DNA of 13,960 nucleotides from Candidatus Aegiribacteria sp. (GTDB lineage: Bacteria > Fermentibacterota > Fermentibacteria > Fermentibacterales > JCC-6), in contig DAOWFD010000105.1 of NCBI GenBank assembly GCA_030638185.1, positions 1 to 13,960 of the forward strand, in the 5' to 3' direction. Under the pieces are notes generated by a model, which was not told the DNA's origin, did no database searches, and saw nothing but the letters and a program-made list of their open reading frames with translations. Position 1 is the stretch's first letter. Each line of letters opens with the position of its first letter. Of the stretch, positions 6,634 through 13,308 are shown piece by piece. The position numbers were made by a program, and so were the translations under genes.

Positions 6634-7473
6634 ATGAGTATGAAACGATGGAAACCGACCACTCCTGGAACCCGATTCAAGGTATCCCCGGGATTCGATG
6701 AGATCACCATAGATCATGGTGAGAAGTCTCTCATGGCGCCCATGAAAAGTAAAGCCGGCAGAAACAGCAATGGACGGGTCACCGCGAGACACAGAGGCGG
6801 TGGTCACAAAAGACGTTACAGAAAGATCGATTTCAAACGTGAAAAGTTTGGTGTACCCGGTAAGATCGCAACAATCGAGTACGATCCCAACCGCTCGGCG
6901 AGAATCGCTCTTGTTCATTATGCTGATGGAGAGAAGCGGTACATCATAGCCCCGGAAGGGCTTCAGGTTGGACATACAATTATCTCAGGACCCGATTCTC
7001 CTCCGGAGAACGGCAACCATCTTCCGCTGTCAAGAATTCCTCTTGGATCAACAATCCATAATGTTGAGCTCAAACCCGGAAAAGGCGGACAGCTTGCGCG
7101 CAGTGCCGGAACATCAATACAACTTATGGCGCGTGAGGGAAGGTACGCTACACTGAAGATGCCGTCCCGGGAAACCCGCATGGTTCCGGTGAGTTGCATG
7201 GCGTCAATCGGAACGGTTGGAAATGCCGAGCATTTCCTCGTCGTGCCGGGAAAGGCCGGAAACAGCCGGTGGAAGGGTCGAAGACCTCATGTCAGAGGAG
7301 TCGCGATGAACCCTATCGATCACCCCATGGGTGGTGGTGAAGGGAAATCCAGCGGTGGACGACACCCCTGTTCTCCCTGGGGACAGCTTGCCAAGGGCTT
7401 GAGAACAAGAAGCAAAAAAGCGTCTGATAAGCTCATTACCAGACGGAGACCCACTGGAAAAAGGAGGAAATAG
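6634..7473 (+). CDS. rplB: 50S ribosomal protein L2
   Basis: L2 is one of the most conserved large-subunit proteins; it contacts the peptidyl transferase region and supports subunit joining. The 279-residue product (273 in E. coli) shows RVTARHRGGGHKRRYRKIDF, EYDPNRSARIALVHYADGEKRYI, RSAGTSIQLMAREG, and the C-terminal signature MNPIDHPMGGGEG. His230 of that motif equals the functionally important histidine of E. coli L2. The usual second histidine (DHPHGGG) is Met232 here, a variant I recall from Bacteroidetes. Start ATG 6634 gives MSMKRWKPTTPGTRF and follows GAGGGGG (6619-6625) by eight bases; ATG 6640 is a close alternative. The frame is open back to 6589 but that part overlaps rplW and is not L2-like. 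Confidence 0.96.
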   Translation: MSMKRWKPTTPGTRFKVSPGFDEITIDHGEKSLMAPMKSKAGRNSNGRVTARHRGGGHKRRYRKIDFKREKFGVPGKIATIEYDPNRSARIALVHYADGEKRYIIAPEGLQVGHTIISGPDSPPENGNHLPLSRIPLGSTIHNVELKPGKGGQLARSAGTSIQLMAREGRYATLKMPSRETRMVPVSCMASIGTVGNAEHFLVVPGKAGNSRWKGRRPHVRGVAMNPIDHPMGGGEGKSSGGRHPCSPWGQLAKGLRTRSKKASDKLITRRRPTGKRRK

Positions 7474-7476
7474 GCT

Positions 7477-7770
7477 ATGCCCCGTTCACTGAAGAAGGGT
7501 CCCTATATCCAAGAGAGGCTGGCTGAAAAGGTCACACAGATGGAAGCTTCTGGCGAGAAGAGAATAATACGGACCTGGTCCAGAAGATCCACCATTCCTC
7601 CTGAATTCGTGGGACATACCTTCGCCGTACATAATGGACGTAAATTCGTACCTGTTTTCGTAGTGGAGAATATGGTCGGTCACAAGCTGGGGGAGTTCGC
7701 TCCCACAAGAACATTCCGTGGGCACCGTGAATCCGGTTCCTCTGGAAAAAAGAAGCAGGCTAAGGTTTAG
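7477..7770 (+). CDS. rpsS: 30S ribosomal protein S19
   Basis: S19 is a small-subunit head protein that contacts S13, the large subunit and the A-site tRNA region. The 97-residue protein is typical: PRSLKKGPYIQERL, IIRTWSRRSTIPPEFVGHTF, VHNGRKFVPVFVVENMVGHKLGEFAPTRTFRGH and a basic tail. The ATG at 7477 is three bases after the rplB stop, and AAGGAGG (7461-7467), inside the end of rplB, provides the ribosome binding site nine bases upstream. Eleven bases separate it from rplV. Confidence 0.97.
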   Translation: MPRSLKKGPYIQERLAEKVTQMEASGEKRIIRTWSRRSTIPPEFVGHTFAVHNGRKFVPVFVVENMVGHKLGEFAPTRTFRGHRESGSSGKKKQAKV

Positions 7771-7781
7771 GGAGGGAAGAA

Positions 7782-8153
7782 ATGAAGGCAGTTGCCAGAG
7801 CAAGATTTGTCAAAGTTCCCCCCCGCAAGGCAAGGTACATCGCGGATCTTATCCGCGGCAAGACGGTTAACCAGGCTTTGTCAATTCTGATGACGGTTCC
7901 AAGGAACGCATCACGAATTATCGAGAAAACACTGGATTCCGCCGTGGCCAACGCCATTCAGAAGGCGGAGGGGGAGCGACTCGATGTGGACGAACTTGTT
8001 GTTCAGAACGTCATTGTCGACGAAGGCCCTACAACAATGAGATGGAGACCGAGGGCCCGGGGCAGAGCGACCAGAATCAGACATAGAACAAGTCATATAT
8101 CAGTTACGGTTGTCAATACTGATCAGGCAGCCGAACAGGGACGAGAGGAATAG
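7782..8153 (+). CDS. rplV: 50S ribosomal protein L22
   Basis: L22 helps assemble 23S rRNA, and its beta-hairpin lines the exit tunnel near the macrolide site. The 123-residue protein (110 in E. coli) has VKVPPRKARYIADLIRGKTV, then SAVANAIQKAEG, and the tunnel hairpin VDEGPTTMRWRPRARGRATRIRHRTSHI at about residues 84-111. The extra length is a polar C-terminal tail (TDQAAEQGREE). GGAGGGAAGAA directly precedes ATG 7782. The stop is followed one base later by the rpsC ATG, so the two genes are probably coupled. Confidence 0.96.
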   Translation: MKAVARARFVKVPPRKARYIADLIRGKTVNQALSILMTVPRNASRIIEKTLDSAVANAIQKAEGERLDVDELVVQNVIVDEGPTTMRWRPRARGRATRIRHRTSHISVTVVNTDQAAEQGREE

Positions 8154-8154
8154 T

Positions 8155-8820
8155 ATGGGTCAGAAAACCAATCCTGTCGGCCTCCGTCTTGGTATCAGCC
8201 GTGGCTGGGATTCCACATGGTTTGCCAGGGGCAGGAAGTATGCCGAGTATCTGAAAGAAGATACCGACATCCGCCGATACCTGGGTTCAAGGCTGGAGAA
8301 AGCCAGAGTTTCCCGGATTGAGATTTTCAGGAAACCACAGGAAGTAGAAGTAGTAATCTGGACCGCGCGACCGGGTCAGGTGATAGGAAGCAAGGGCTCC
8401 AATATCGACAGGATAACAAATGAACTTAAAGTCCTGGCTGGCGGTAAAACTATCAGAACCAAGGTTCAGGAAATAAGAAAAGACAGATGTGATGCTACCC
8501 TTGTCGCGGACAAGATAGCCCGTCAGATAGAAGGCCGAGTCTCTGTCAGAAGAGCAATGAGGATGGCTATCAGGGATGCGATAACAGATGGTGCTGAAGG
8601 CATCAAGGTATCATGTGCCGGAAGGCTTGGCGGTGCGGAAATGTCCAGGGTAAACACTTATCATGAAGGCAGGGTTCCACTTCATACTCTCAGGGCGGAT
8701 ATTGATTTCTCCCGGGATGTCGCATTTACTACGTACGGAATCGTCGGAGTCAAGGTCTGGATATACAAAGGTGAAGTACACGAGCCACCGATATCCGGTC
8801 CTCCCCTGGATAGCAGGTGA
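8155..8820 (+). CDS. rpsC: 30S ribosomal protein S3
   Basis: S3 forms part of the mRNA entry channel and contributes to the ribosome's mRNA helicase activity. The 221-residue protein starts GQKTNPVGLRLGI, as the family does. It has the KH domain with the GSKG loop at 78-81, the basic VRRAMRMAIRDAI helix at about 131-143 that corresponds to the helicase arginines and lysines, and the C-terminal signature GRLGGAEMSRVNTYHEGRVPLHTLRADIDFS. ATG 8155 is one base after the rplV stop, with GAGAGGAA upstream. The frame is open further upstream inside rplV, but those residues are not S3. The C-terminal tail is shorter than in E. coli (233 residues). Confidence 0.97.
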   Translation: MGQKTNPVGLRLGISRGWDSTWFARGRKYAEYLKEDTDIRRYLGSRLEKARVSRIEIFRKPQEVEVVIWTARPGQVIGSKGSNIDRITNELKVLAGGKTIRTKVQEIRKDRCDATLVADKIARQIEGRVSVRRAMRMAIRDAITDGAEGIKVSCAGRLGGAEMSRVNTYHEGRVPLHTLRADIDFSRDVAFTTYGIVGVKVWIYKGEVHEPPISGPPLDSR

Positions 8821-8826
8821 TCAGCG

Positions 8827-9246
8827 ATGTTGATGCCCAAAAGGACTAAGTACAGGAAGCAGCACCGTGGCCGTATGAGAGGCAAAGCCAAAGGCGGCGG
8901 TACTGTATCCTTCGGTGAATACGGGTTGCAGGCACTGGAGCCTGGATGGATTTCCAGCGCTCAAATCGAGGCGGCCAGGGTTGCGCTCACCAGGCATGTA
9001 AAAAGAGGCGGAAAGGTCTGGATCAGAGTATTTCCGGACAAACCCGTTACTTCAACTCCTGCCGAAACCCGTATGGGTAAGGGTAAGGGTGCTGTGGATC
9101 ACTGGGTTGCTGTTGTCAAACCGGGAAGAGTGATGTTCGAGCTTGAAGGAGTTCCGGTTGAACTGGCGAAATCCGCAATGAGACTTGCGGGACACAAGCT
9201 TCCCATCAAGACCAGATTCATGGTTCGTGATAAGGAGGATTTGTAG
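8827..9246 (+). CDS. rplP: 50S ribosomal protein L16
   Basis: L16 is a late-assembling large-subunit protein near the A-site tRNA elbow. The 139-residue protein shows PKRTKYRKQHRGRMRGKAKGG, FGEYGLQALEPGWI, then TPAETRMGKGKGAVDHWVAVVKPGRVMFE. Arg82 in TRMGKGKG corresponds to the arginine hydroxylated by YcfD-type oxygenases in E. coli. The start ATG 8827 (MLMPKR, like MLQPKR in E. coli) follows AGGTGAT by about five bases and is six bases after rpsC; an in-frame ATG at 8833 would remove two residues. The stop is directly followed by the rpmC ATG. Confidence 0.97.
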   Translation: MLMPKRTKYRKQHRGRMRGKAKGGGTVSFGEYGLQALEPGWISSAQIEAARVALTRHVKRGGKVWIRVFPDKPVTSTPAETRMGKGKGAVDHWVAVVKPGRVMFELEGVPVELAKSAMRLAGHKLPIKTRFMVRDKEDL

Positions 9247-9465
9247 ATGAAAACCCGTGAGCTTCGTTCGATGAGCCCTGAAGAACTTGAAGAGCATACT
9301 CGGGAGCTCAGGCAGGAACTCTTCAACCTCAGGTTTCGAAGAACTACACAGCCGCTTGACAATCCCCTGCGGATAAAAATTACCCGGAAGAATCTCGCCA
9401 GAACACTCACTGTAATCAGAGAGCTTGATCTGGGGTTGGAATCCAGGACCGGAGAAGGAAGTTAA
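9247..9465 (+). CDS. rpmC: 50S ribosomal protein L29
   Basis: L29 is a small helical protein at the tunnel exit beside L23, where nascent-chain factors dock. The 72-residue product (63 in E. coli) begins MKTRELRSMSPEELEEHTRELRQELFNLRF and contains the two-helix body with NPLRIKITRKNLARTLTVIRE. The ATG follows the rplP stop with no gap, and AAGGAGG (9234-9240) inside rplP is the ribosome binding site, so coupling is expected. The extra residues are at the C-terminus. Confidence 0.95.
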   Translation: MKTRELRSMSPEELEEHTRELRQELFNLRFRRTTQPLDNPLRIKITRKNLARTLTVIRELDLGLESRTGEGS

Positions 9466-9466
9466 T

Positions 9467-9730
9467 ATGGCCGAAGCAAGAACAGGGAACAGAAGGGTTC
9501 TTACCGGAACCGTGATTTCCAGCAACATGGAAAAAACGGTTATTGTGGAGGTTGTATCCCTCAAGGCACACCCGGTTTACAGGAAACGCTACCGAACAAC
9601 GAAGAAATATTACGTCCACGATGAAGAGAATCAGTGCAACCCGGGAGACAAGATCACCATATCGGAAACACGGCCTCTCTCGAAAACCAAGCGCTGGCGA
9701 GTTCTCGATATAGTGGAACGGGCACGATAG
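9467..9730 (+). CDS. rpsQ: 30S ribosomal protein S17
   Basis: S17 is a primary 16S rRNA binder of the small-subunit body with an OB fold. The 87-residue protein (84 in E. coli) has RRVLTGTVISSNMEKTVIVEV, HPVYRKRYRTTKKYYVHDE, and CNPGDKITISETRPLSKTKRWRV. ATG 9467 is one base after the rpmC stop and follows GAGAAGGAA. The frame runs upstream to 9425, but those residues overlap rpmC and are not S17-like. No anomalies are visible. Confidence 0.96.
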   Translation: MAEARTGNRRVLTGTVISSNMEKTVIVEVVSLKAHPVYRKRYRTTKKYYVHDEENQCNPGDKITISETRPLSKTKRWRVLDIVERAR

Positions 9731-9742
9731 GAGGAATCGGCG

Positions 9743-10108
9743 ATGATTCAGGCAGAAACCAAACTGAAAGTTGCGGACAATTCCGGTGCCCGTACTGTGC
9801 AGTGTATCAAGGTTCTTGGGGGCACCAGGCGCAGGTACGCAACCATCGGAGATATTATCGTGGTCTCTGTAAAGGATGCCCTGCCCGATGGCGCAGTCAA
9901 GGCCAAAGAAGTGCGAAGGGCAGTTGTAGTCCGGGTCAAAAAAGAGTTGAACAGGAAGGACGGAACATCCGTCCGGTTTGGAGACAACGCAGCGGTCATA
10001 CTGGATGAATCCTACCAGCCGGTCGCTACACGGATCTTCGGACCTGTTGGACGCGAACTGAGGGAGCATTTTATGAAAATAGTTTCCCTGGCTCCGGAGG
10101 TGATCTGA
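9743..10108 (+). CDS. rplN: 50S ribosomal protein L14
   Basis: L14 lies at the subunit interface and forms bridges to 16S rRNA; it is also the binding site of the silencing factor RsfS. The 121-residue protein (123 in E. coli) has the signature TKLKVADNSGARTVQCIKVLGG, then IGDIIVVSVKDALP, KEVRRAVVVRVKKEL and RIFGPVGRELREHFMKIVSLAPEVI. It starts 12 bases after rpsQ behind AGGAGGAA. Its TGA stop shares one base with the rplX ATG (TGATG). It opens the spc part of the cluster. Confidence 0.97.
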   Translation: MIQAETKLKVADNSGARTVQCIKVLGGTRRRYATIGDIIVVSVKDALPDGAVKAKEVRRAVVVRVKKELNRKDGTSVRFGDNAAVILDESYQPVATRIFGPVGRELREHFMKIVSLAPEVI

Positions 10109-10425
10109 TGCATATCAGAAAGGGAGACAAGGTACGTGTCCTGACCGGAGCAGAAAGGGGTAAGGAAGGTAAGGTCCTTAAAGTATTTACTCGAAACAAT
10201 CGTGCTATCGTTGAGGGATTGAACCTGATAAAGAGGCATACGAGGCCGTCTTCCCGCAATCAGCAGGGAGGAATCATTGAGAAGGAAGCTGCAATACATC
10301 TTTCCAATCTGCATGTAGTATGTCCCGGTTGCGGAGAAGCTTCCGGCATAAAGCGGATCAGAGATGAAGAAGGCAGACTCAAGCGACACTGCAAGGCATG
10401 CAACGAAACAATGCCAACCGGTTAG
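10108..10425 (+). CDS. rplX: 50S ribosomal protein L24, zinc-ribbon form
   Basis: L24 is an assembly initiator of the large subunit. The 105-residue protein has a KOW domain at the N-terminus (HIRKGDKVRVLTGAERGKEGKV) and the central GLNLIKRHTRPSSRNQQGGIIEKEAAIHLSNL. The C-terminal part carries two cysteine pairs, Cys72/Cys75 (CPGC) and Cys95/Cys98 (CKAC), which form a likely zinc ribbon. That form occurs in many bacteria but not in E. coli. The ATG overlaps the rplN stop by one base, with GGAGG (10096-10100) upstream. Ten bases separate it from rplE. Confidence 0.95.
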   Translation: MHIRKGDKVRVLTGAERGKEGKVLKVFTRNNRAIVEGLNLIKRHTRPSSRNQQGGIIEKEAAIHLSNLHVVCPGCGEASGIKRIRDEEGRLKRHCKACNETMPTG

Positions 10426-10435
10426 GAGGTGACCA

Positions 10436-10996
10436 GTGAGAACTTTGCCAAGACTTGAGAAACTATACGTAGATGAACTGCGGGATAAGATGAAAAAGCG
10501 TTTCGAATATGATAACGTGAACAGAATTCCCCGCGTCAGGAAAGTCGTAATAAACATGGGGCTCGGAAGAGAAGCCATGGACAACGCGAACAACCTGAAA
10601 AACGCGACCGAACAACTTGCTACCATTACTGGCCAGATGCCGGTGGTTGCAAAGGCCAAGAAGTCAATTGCAGGATTCCGTCTTCGCGAGGGGACTCCCA
10701 TCGGAACATTCGTCACTCTAAGAGGAGACAGAATGTGGGAGTTCCTGGACAGGCTCATTACGTTTTCCATACCTCAGGTAAGGGATTTCAGAGGTCTTTC
10801 CCCAAGAGGATTCGATGGGCACGGTAACTACAATTTCGGTGTAGAGGAACAGGCAATTTTCCCTGAGATCAATGTAGACAGTATTGATAAATTCAGGGGG
10901 ATGAACATAACCATAGTAACAGACGCCTTCACGGATGAGGAAGGTCTTGAGCTTCTAAAGCTTATAGGCATGCCCTTCCGCACGAACTCGCGTTAG
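10436..10996 (+). CDS. rplE: 50S ribosomal protein L5
   Basis: L5 binds 5S rRNA and contacts P-site tRNA and the small-subunit head. The 186-residue protein shows RIPRVRKVVINMGLGRE, PVVAKAKKSIAGFRLREGTPIG, FRGLSPRGFDGHGNYNFGVEEQAIFPEI and the C-terminal NITIVTDAFTDEEGLELLKLIGMPF. The start is GTG 10436, just downstream of AGGAGGTGA (10424-10432), an excellent Shine-Dalgarno match that overlaps the rplX stop. In E. coli this junction is the target of S8 repression; I see no obvious equivalent stem here. The GTG start is the only one in the window. Confidence 0.96.
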   Translation: MRTLPRLEKLYVDELRDKMKKRFEYDNVNRIPRVRKVVINMGLGREAMDNANNLKNATEQLATITGQMPVVAKAKKSIAGFRLREGTPIGTFVTLRGDRMWEFLDRLITFSIPQVRDFRGLSPRGFDGHGNYNFGVEEQAIFPEINVDSIDKFRGMNITIVTDAFTDEEGLELLKLIGMPFRTNSR

Positions 10997-11013
10997 CAGG
11001 GGGTGGAGAAGAA

Positions 11014-11199
11014 TTGGCTAGAAAAGCTCTTATAGAAAAACAGAAGAAAACCCCCAAGTTCAAGGTCAGGAAGTACAACCGGTGCTCTATCTGCGGGCGT
11101 CCGAGGGGATACTTGAGAAAATTCGGTATTTGTCGTATCTGTTTCCGGGATATGGTCAACAGGGGCCTTCTTCCCGGCGTACGCAAGGCAAGCTGGTAG
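11014..11199 (+). CDS. rpsN: 30S ribosomal protein S14, zinc-binding form
   Basis: S14 is a small-subunit head protein next to S3 and S10. This is the short, zinc-binding form: 61 residues, with Cys24, Cys27, Cys40 and Cys43 in CSICGRPRGYLRKFGICRIC, then FRDMVNRGLLPGVRKASW. The start is TTG 11014, giving (M)ARKALIEKQ, with GGGGGTGGAGAAG just upstream; there is no in-frame ATG nearby that would keep the family N-terminus. It sits 17 bases after rplE and 14 before rpsH. Length and motifs are a full match to the family. Confidence 0.96.
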   Translation: MARKALIEKQKKTPKFKVRKYNRCSICGRPRGYLRKFGICRICFRDMVNRGLLPGVRKASW

Positions 11200-11213
11200 G
11201 GAGGCAGAAATAT

Positions 11214-11609
11214 ATGTCAATGACAGATCCAATAGCGGATATGCTTACCCGGATTCGAAATGCTTCCCGGGCAGAACACAAAATGGTTGATATCCCCGCT
11301 TCGAAGCTGAAGACTTCGATAGCAAAGACTCTTTACAACAAAGGGTTCATCAGGGGTTTTAGAAGAATGGAGGACGGGAAGCAGGGCATACTGAGGGTCT
11401 ACCTCGCGTTCAATAATAATCAACCTCTGATCGTTGGAATTAGAAGAATATCTAAGCCCGGCTGCAGGGTATACGCTGATGCCGCCAATCTTCCCAGGGT
11501 AATGGGAGGACGCGGGGTAGCTGTTCTTACAACTCCCAGAGGCGTTTTGACCGACGCTGAAGCAAGGAAACAGCACGTGGGCGGCGAAGTACTGCTCCAC
11601 GTCTGGTAA
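11214..11609 (+). CDS. rpsH: 30S ribosomal protein S8
   Basis: S8 is a primary 16S rRNA binder in the central domain and, in E. coli, the repressor of the spc operon. The 131-residue protein has MTDPIADMLTRIRNASRAEH, then IPASKLKTSIAKTLYNKGFIRGF, RRISKPGCRVYADAANLPRV and the C-terminal signature GVAVLTTPRGVLTDAEARKQHVGGEVL. ATG 11214 gives MSMTDPIADML, as in E. coli (MSMQDPIADML), and follows GGGAGG (11199-11204) by nine bases. A longer open frame upstream lies within rpsN and is not S8. Confidence 0.97.
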   Translation: MSMTDPIADMLTRIRNASRAEHKMVDIPASKLKTSIAKTLYNKGFIRGFRRMEDGKQGILRVYLAFNNNQPLIVGIRRISKPGCRVYADAANLPRVMGGRGVAVLTTPRGVLTDAEARKQHVGGEVLLHVW

Positions 11610-11623
11610 GGAGAGGTAAGAGG

Positions 11624-12169
11624 ATGTCACGAATAGGCAGATTACCCATTCCTGTACCTGAGAAGGTTACAGTGACCGGTAAAAAGAACGTAATCACTGT
11701 AAAGGGGCCGAAGGGCGAGCGGGACTTGACAATTCCTTCCGGAATCAAGGTCAAGATCGGTGATGATGAGATAGTACTATCGCGGAAAAGTGAGACCAGG
11801 GAACTGACCAGGCTTCACGGAACGACAAGGGCTCATCTGGCCAACTGGATCAAGGGAGTCTCTACAGGTCACAATAAAATCCTGATCGTTCATGGCAAAG
11901 GATATCAGGCTGAAGTAAAAGGGCGGATTCTTGAAATGCAGCTAGGGTTTTCACACAGAGTGCTTTTTGAGATACCCGATGGTCTTGAGATCGAAATAAA
12001 ACCGGGGCAGAACACCTTTACGCTTACCGTTAGCGGTATTAACAAGCATCTGGTCGGTGCATTCAGTGTGGAGCTGTATAAGATCAGAAAGGTTGAACCT
12101 TATAATCTTATCGGATTCCGATATTCCGATCAGTATGTTAAGCGTAAGGCTGTCAAAACAATAACCTAG
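11624..12169 (+). CDS. rplF: 50S ribosomal protein L6
   Basis: L6 lies near the sarcin-ricin loop and the factor-binding site of the large subunit. The 181-residue protein (177 in E. coli) starts SRIGRLPIPVPEKVTV and has VKGPKGERDLTIP, the RLHGTTRAHLANWIKGVSTG segment, and GKGYQAEVKGRILEMQLGFSH. The second domain's most conserved stretch, normally close to PEPYKGKGIRY, reads VEPYNLIGFRY here (residues 157-167), so the KGKG basic turn is lost. There is no frameshift or stop, and the rest of the tail (YSDQYVKRK) matches. ATG 11624 follows purine-rich GGAGAGGTAAGAGG. Identity is certain; the altered turn is unusual. Confidence 0.95.
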   Translation: MSRIGRLPIPVPEKVTVTGKKNVITVKGPKGERDLTIPSGIKVKIGDDEIVLSRKSETRELTRLHGTTRAHLANWIKGVSTGHNKILIVHGKGYQAEVKGRILEMQLGFSHRVLFEIPDGLEIEIKPGQNTFTLTVSGINKHLVGAFSVELYKIRKVEPYNLIGFRYSDQYVKRKAVKTIT

Positions 12170-12189
12170 TGTCAGGAGGAGACTGAAAA

Positions 12190-12552
12190 ATGGCTAAGTT
12201 AACCAGAAAGCAGCGCCTCCGACGTCGTCACTTCCATATAAGGAAGAGATTGTTTGGAACGGACGATAGGCCGAGGCTGCTTGTAAGAAGATCCCTGAAG
12301 CATATGGAAGCCAGTCTGATTAACGATCTGACGGGGGAGACACTGCTTACACTGACTACCAAATCAGGCAGTTTTTCAACTGTAAAGAAAGAGAGTAAAT
12401 GCGAACAGGCTTCCAGGCTCGGCAAGCTTCTTGCCGACAGGGCTAAGGAGAAGGGCATAAATGAAGCTGTCTTTGACCGTGGTGGGCATGTTTATCACGG
12501 TAGAGTTAAAGCACTGGCGGAAAATGCCCGTGAAGCCGGCCTCAGGTTATAG
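12190..12552 (+). CDS. rplR: 50S ribosomal protein L18
   Basis: L18 binds 5S rRNA and helps place it in the central protuberance. The 120-residue protein (117 in E. coli) has the basic N-terminus KLTRKQRLRRRHFHIRKRLFG, then DRPRLLVRRSLKHMEASLINDLTGETL and, at the end, GINEAVFDRGGHVYHGRVKALAENAREAGL, which is strongly conserved. The middle is looser than usual: VFRSNKHIYAQ in typical relatives is VRRSLKHMEAS here. The ATG follows AGGAGGAG by about nine bases and lies 20 bases after rplF. Confidence 0.95.
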   Translation: MAKLTRKQRLRRRHFHIRKRLFGTDDRPRLLVRRSLKHMEASLINDLTGETLLTLTTKSGSFSTVKKESKCEQASRLGKLLADRAKEKGINEAVFDRGGHVYHGRVKALAENAREAGLRL

Positions 12553-12569
12553 AAGGGACAGTCAATACA

Positions 12570-13127
12570 TTGGATAGAACACATCATAAGAAAGACAAAT
12601 CGAACCAGAAGCCGAAGCAGAGGGTTTCAAAGCTCGAAGAAGCTGGTCTCATTGACAGGCTTATTGCCGTTAACAGGGTAGCAAAGGTTACAAAGGGCGG
12701 CAGAAACTTCGGGTTCAACGCGATTGTTGCAGTAGGTGACGCCAAGGGAAAAGTTGGAGTTGGACTGGGCAAAGCGACGGAACTGCCGGAGGCTATAAGG
12801 AAAGCACAGGATTGCGCGCGAAAGAACATGATCAGTATCCCACTGATAGATAACAGGACAATTTCACATAAGATCCTGGGCAGACATGGAGCGGGAAAAG
12901 TCATGCTCCGTCCAGCCAGTTCCGGTACAGGTGTTATTGCTGGATCAGCAGTCAGGGCAGTTATGGAATGTGCAGGGATAAAGGACGTGCTTACGAAATC
13001 CCAGGGCTCCAATAACCCTCATAACGTTGTCAAAGCTACAATGACGGGTCTGAAGGATCTTGTTCTGATCGACAGAGTCAGTGGATACCGGCAGGCAGCT
13101 GTGGCCAGAAGGGGAAACGATGGCTGA
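12570..13127 (+). CDS. rpsE: 30S ribosomal protein S5
   Basis: S5 lies by the mRNA entry channel with S3 and S4 and influences decoding accuracy. The 185-residue protein has VNRVAKVTKGGRNFGFNAIVAVGD (KGGR at 42-45, the loop of spectinomycin-resistance changes in other bacteria), GKVGVGLGKATELPEAIRKA, and the C-terminal signature PASSGTGVIAGSAVRAVME followed by GSNNPHNVVKATMTGL. An extra charged tail of about 20 residues (DRTHHKKDKSNQKPKQ) precedes the core. The start is TTG 12570, about 12 bases after AAGGG; no in-frame ATG or GTG lies nearby, so this start is likely but not certain. The 3' end overlaps rpmD by eight bases. Confidence 0.93.
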   Translation: MDRTHHKKDKSNQKPKQRVSKLEEAGLIDRLIAVNRVAKVTKGGRNFGFNAIVAVGDAKGKVGVGLGKATELPEAIRKAQDCARKNMISIPLIDNRTISHKILGRHGAGKVMLRPASSGTGVIAGSAVRAVMECAGIKDVLTKSQGSNNPHNVVKATMTGLKDLVLIDRVSGYRQAAVARRGNDG

Positions 13128-13308
13128 CAGGAAACTCAGAATAACTCAGATAAAAAGTGCGATCGGCCGGAAAGAAGTGCAGAAGCGCACACTGAAAGCC
13201 CTCGGGCTTAAAAGACTGCATCATACCGTTGTTCATCCTGACAGACCGGAAATACGCGGGATGATAAACCGAGTTTCTCATCTGCTAGAGGTCGAGGAGG
13301 TTGAATAA
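13120..13308 (+). CDS. rpmD: 50S ribosomal protein L30
   Basis: L30 is a small large-subunit protein near domain II of 23S rRNA; it is missing in several bacterial groups. The 62-residue protein (59 in E. coli) reads RKLRITQIKSAIGRKEVQKRT, then the core LGLKRLHHTVVHPDRPEIRGMINRVSHLL, and ends acidic (EVEEVE). ATG 13120 lies within the last codons of rpsE (8-base overlap) with AGAAGGGGAA upstream; a longer frame from 13081 is in rpsE and not L30. Its stop shares one base with the rplO start. Confidence 0.95.
   Translation: MADRKLRITQIKSAIGRKEVQKRTLKALGLKRLHHTVVHPDRPEIRGMINRVSHLLEVEEVE

Noticed and set aside
8110..8154. Longer N-terminus for rpsC overlapping rplV
   Set aside because: The extra residues are not S3-like, and ATG 8155 gives the standard GQKTNP start.
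9416..10069. A 217-codon minus-strand open frame
   Set aside because: It is antisense to the end of rpmC, rpsQ and most of rplN, all well-conserved genes, so it is a shadow.
10012..10770. A 252-codon open frame on the minus strand
   Set aside because: It lies antisense to rplX and rplE, which are both certain; its residues look like a reverse-strand shadow with no recognisable motif.
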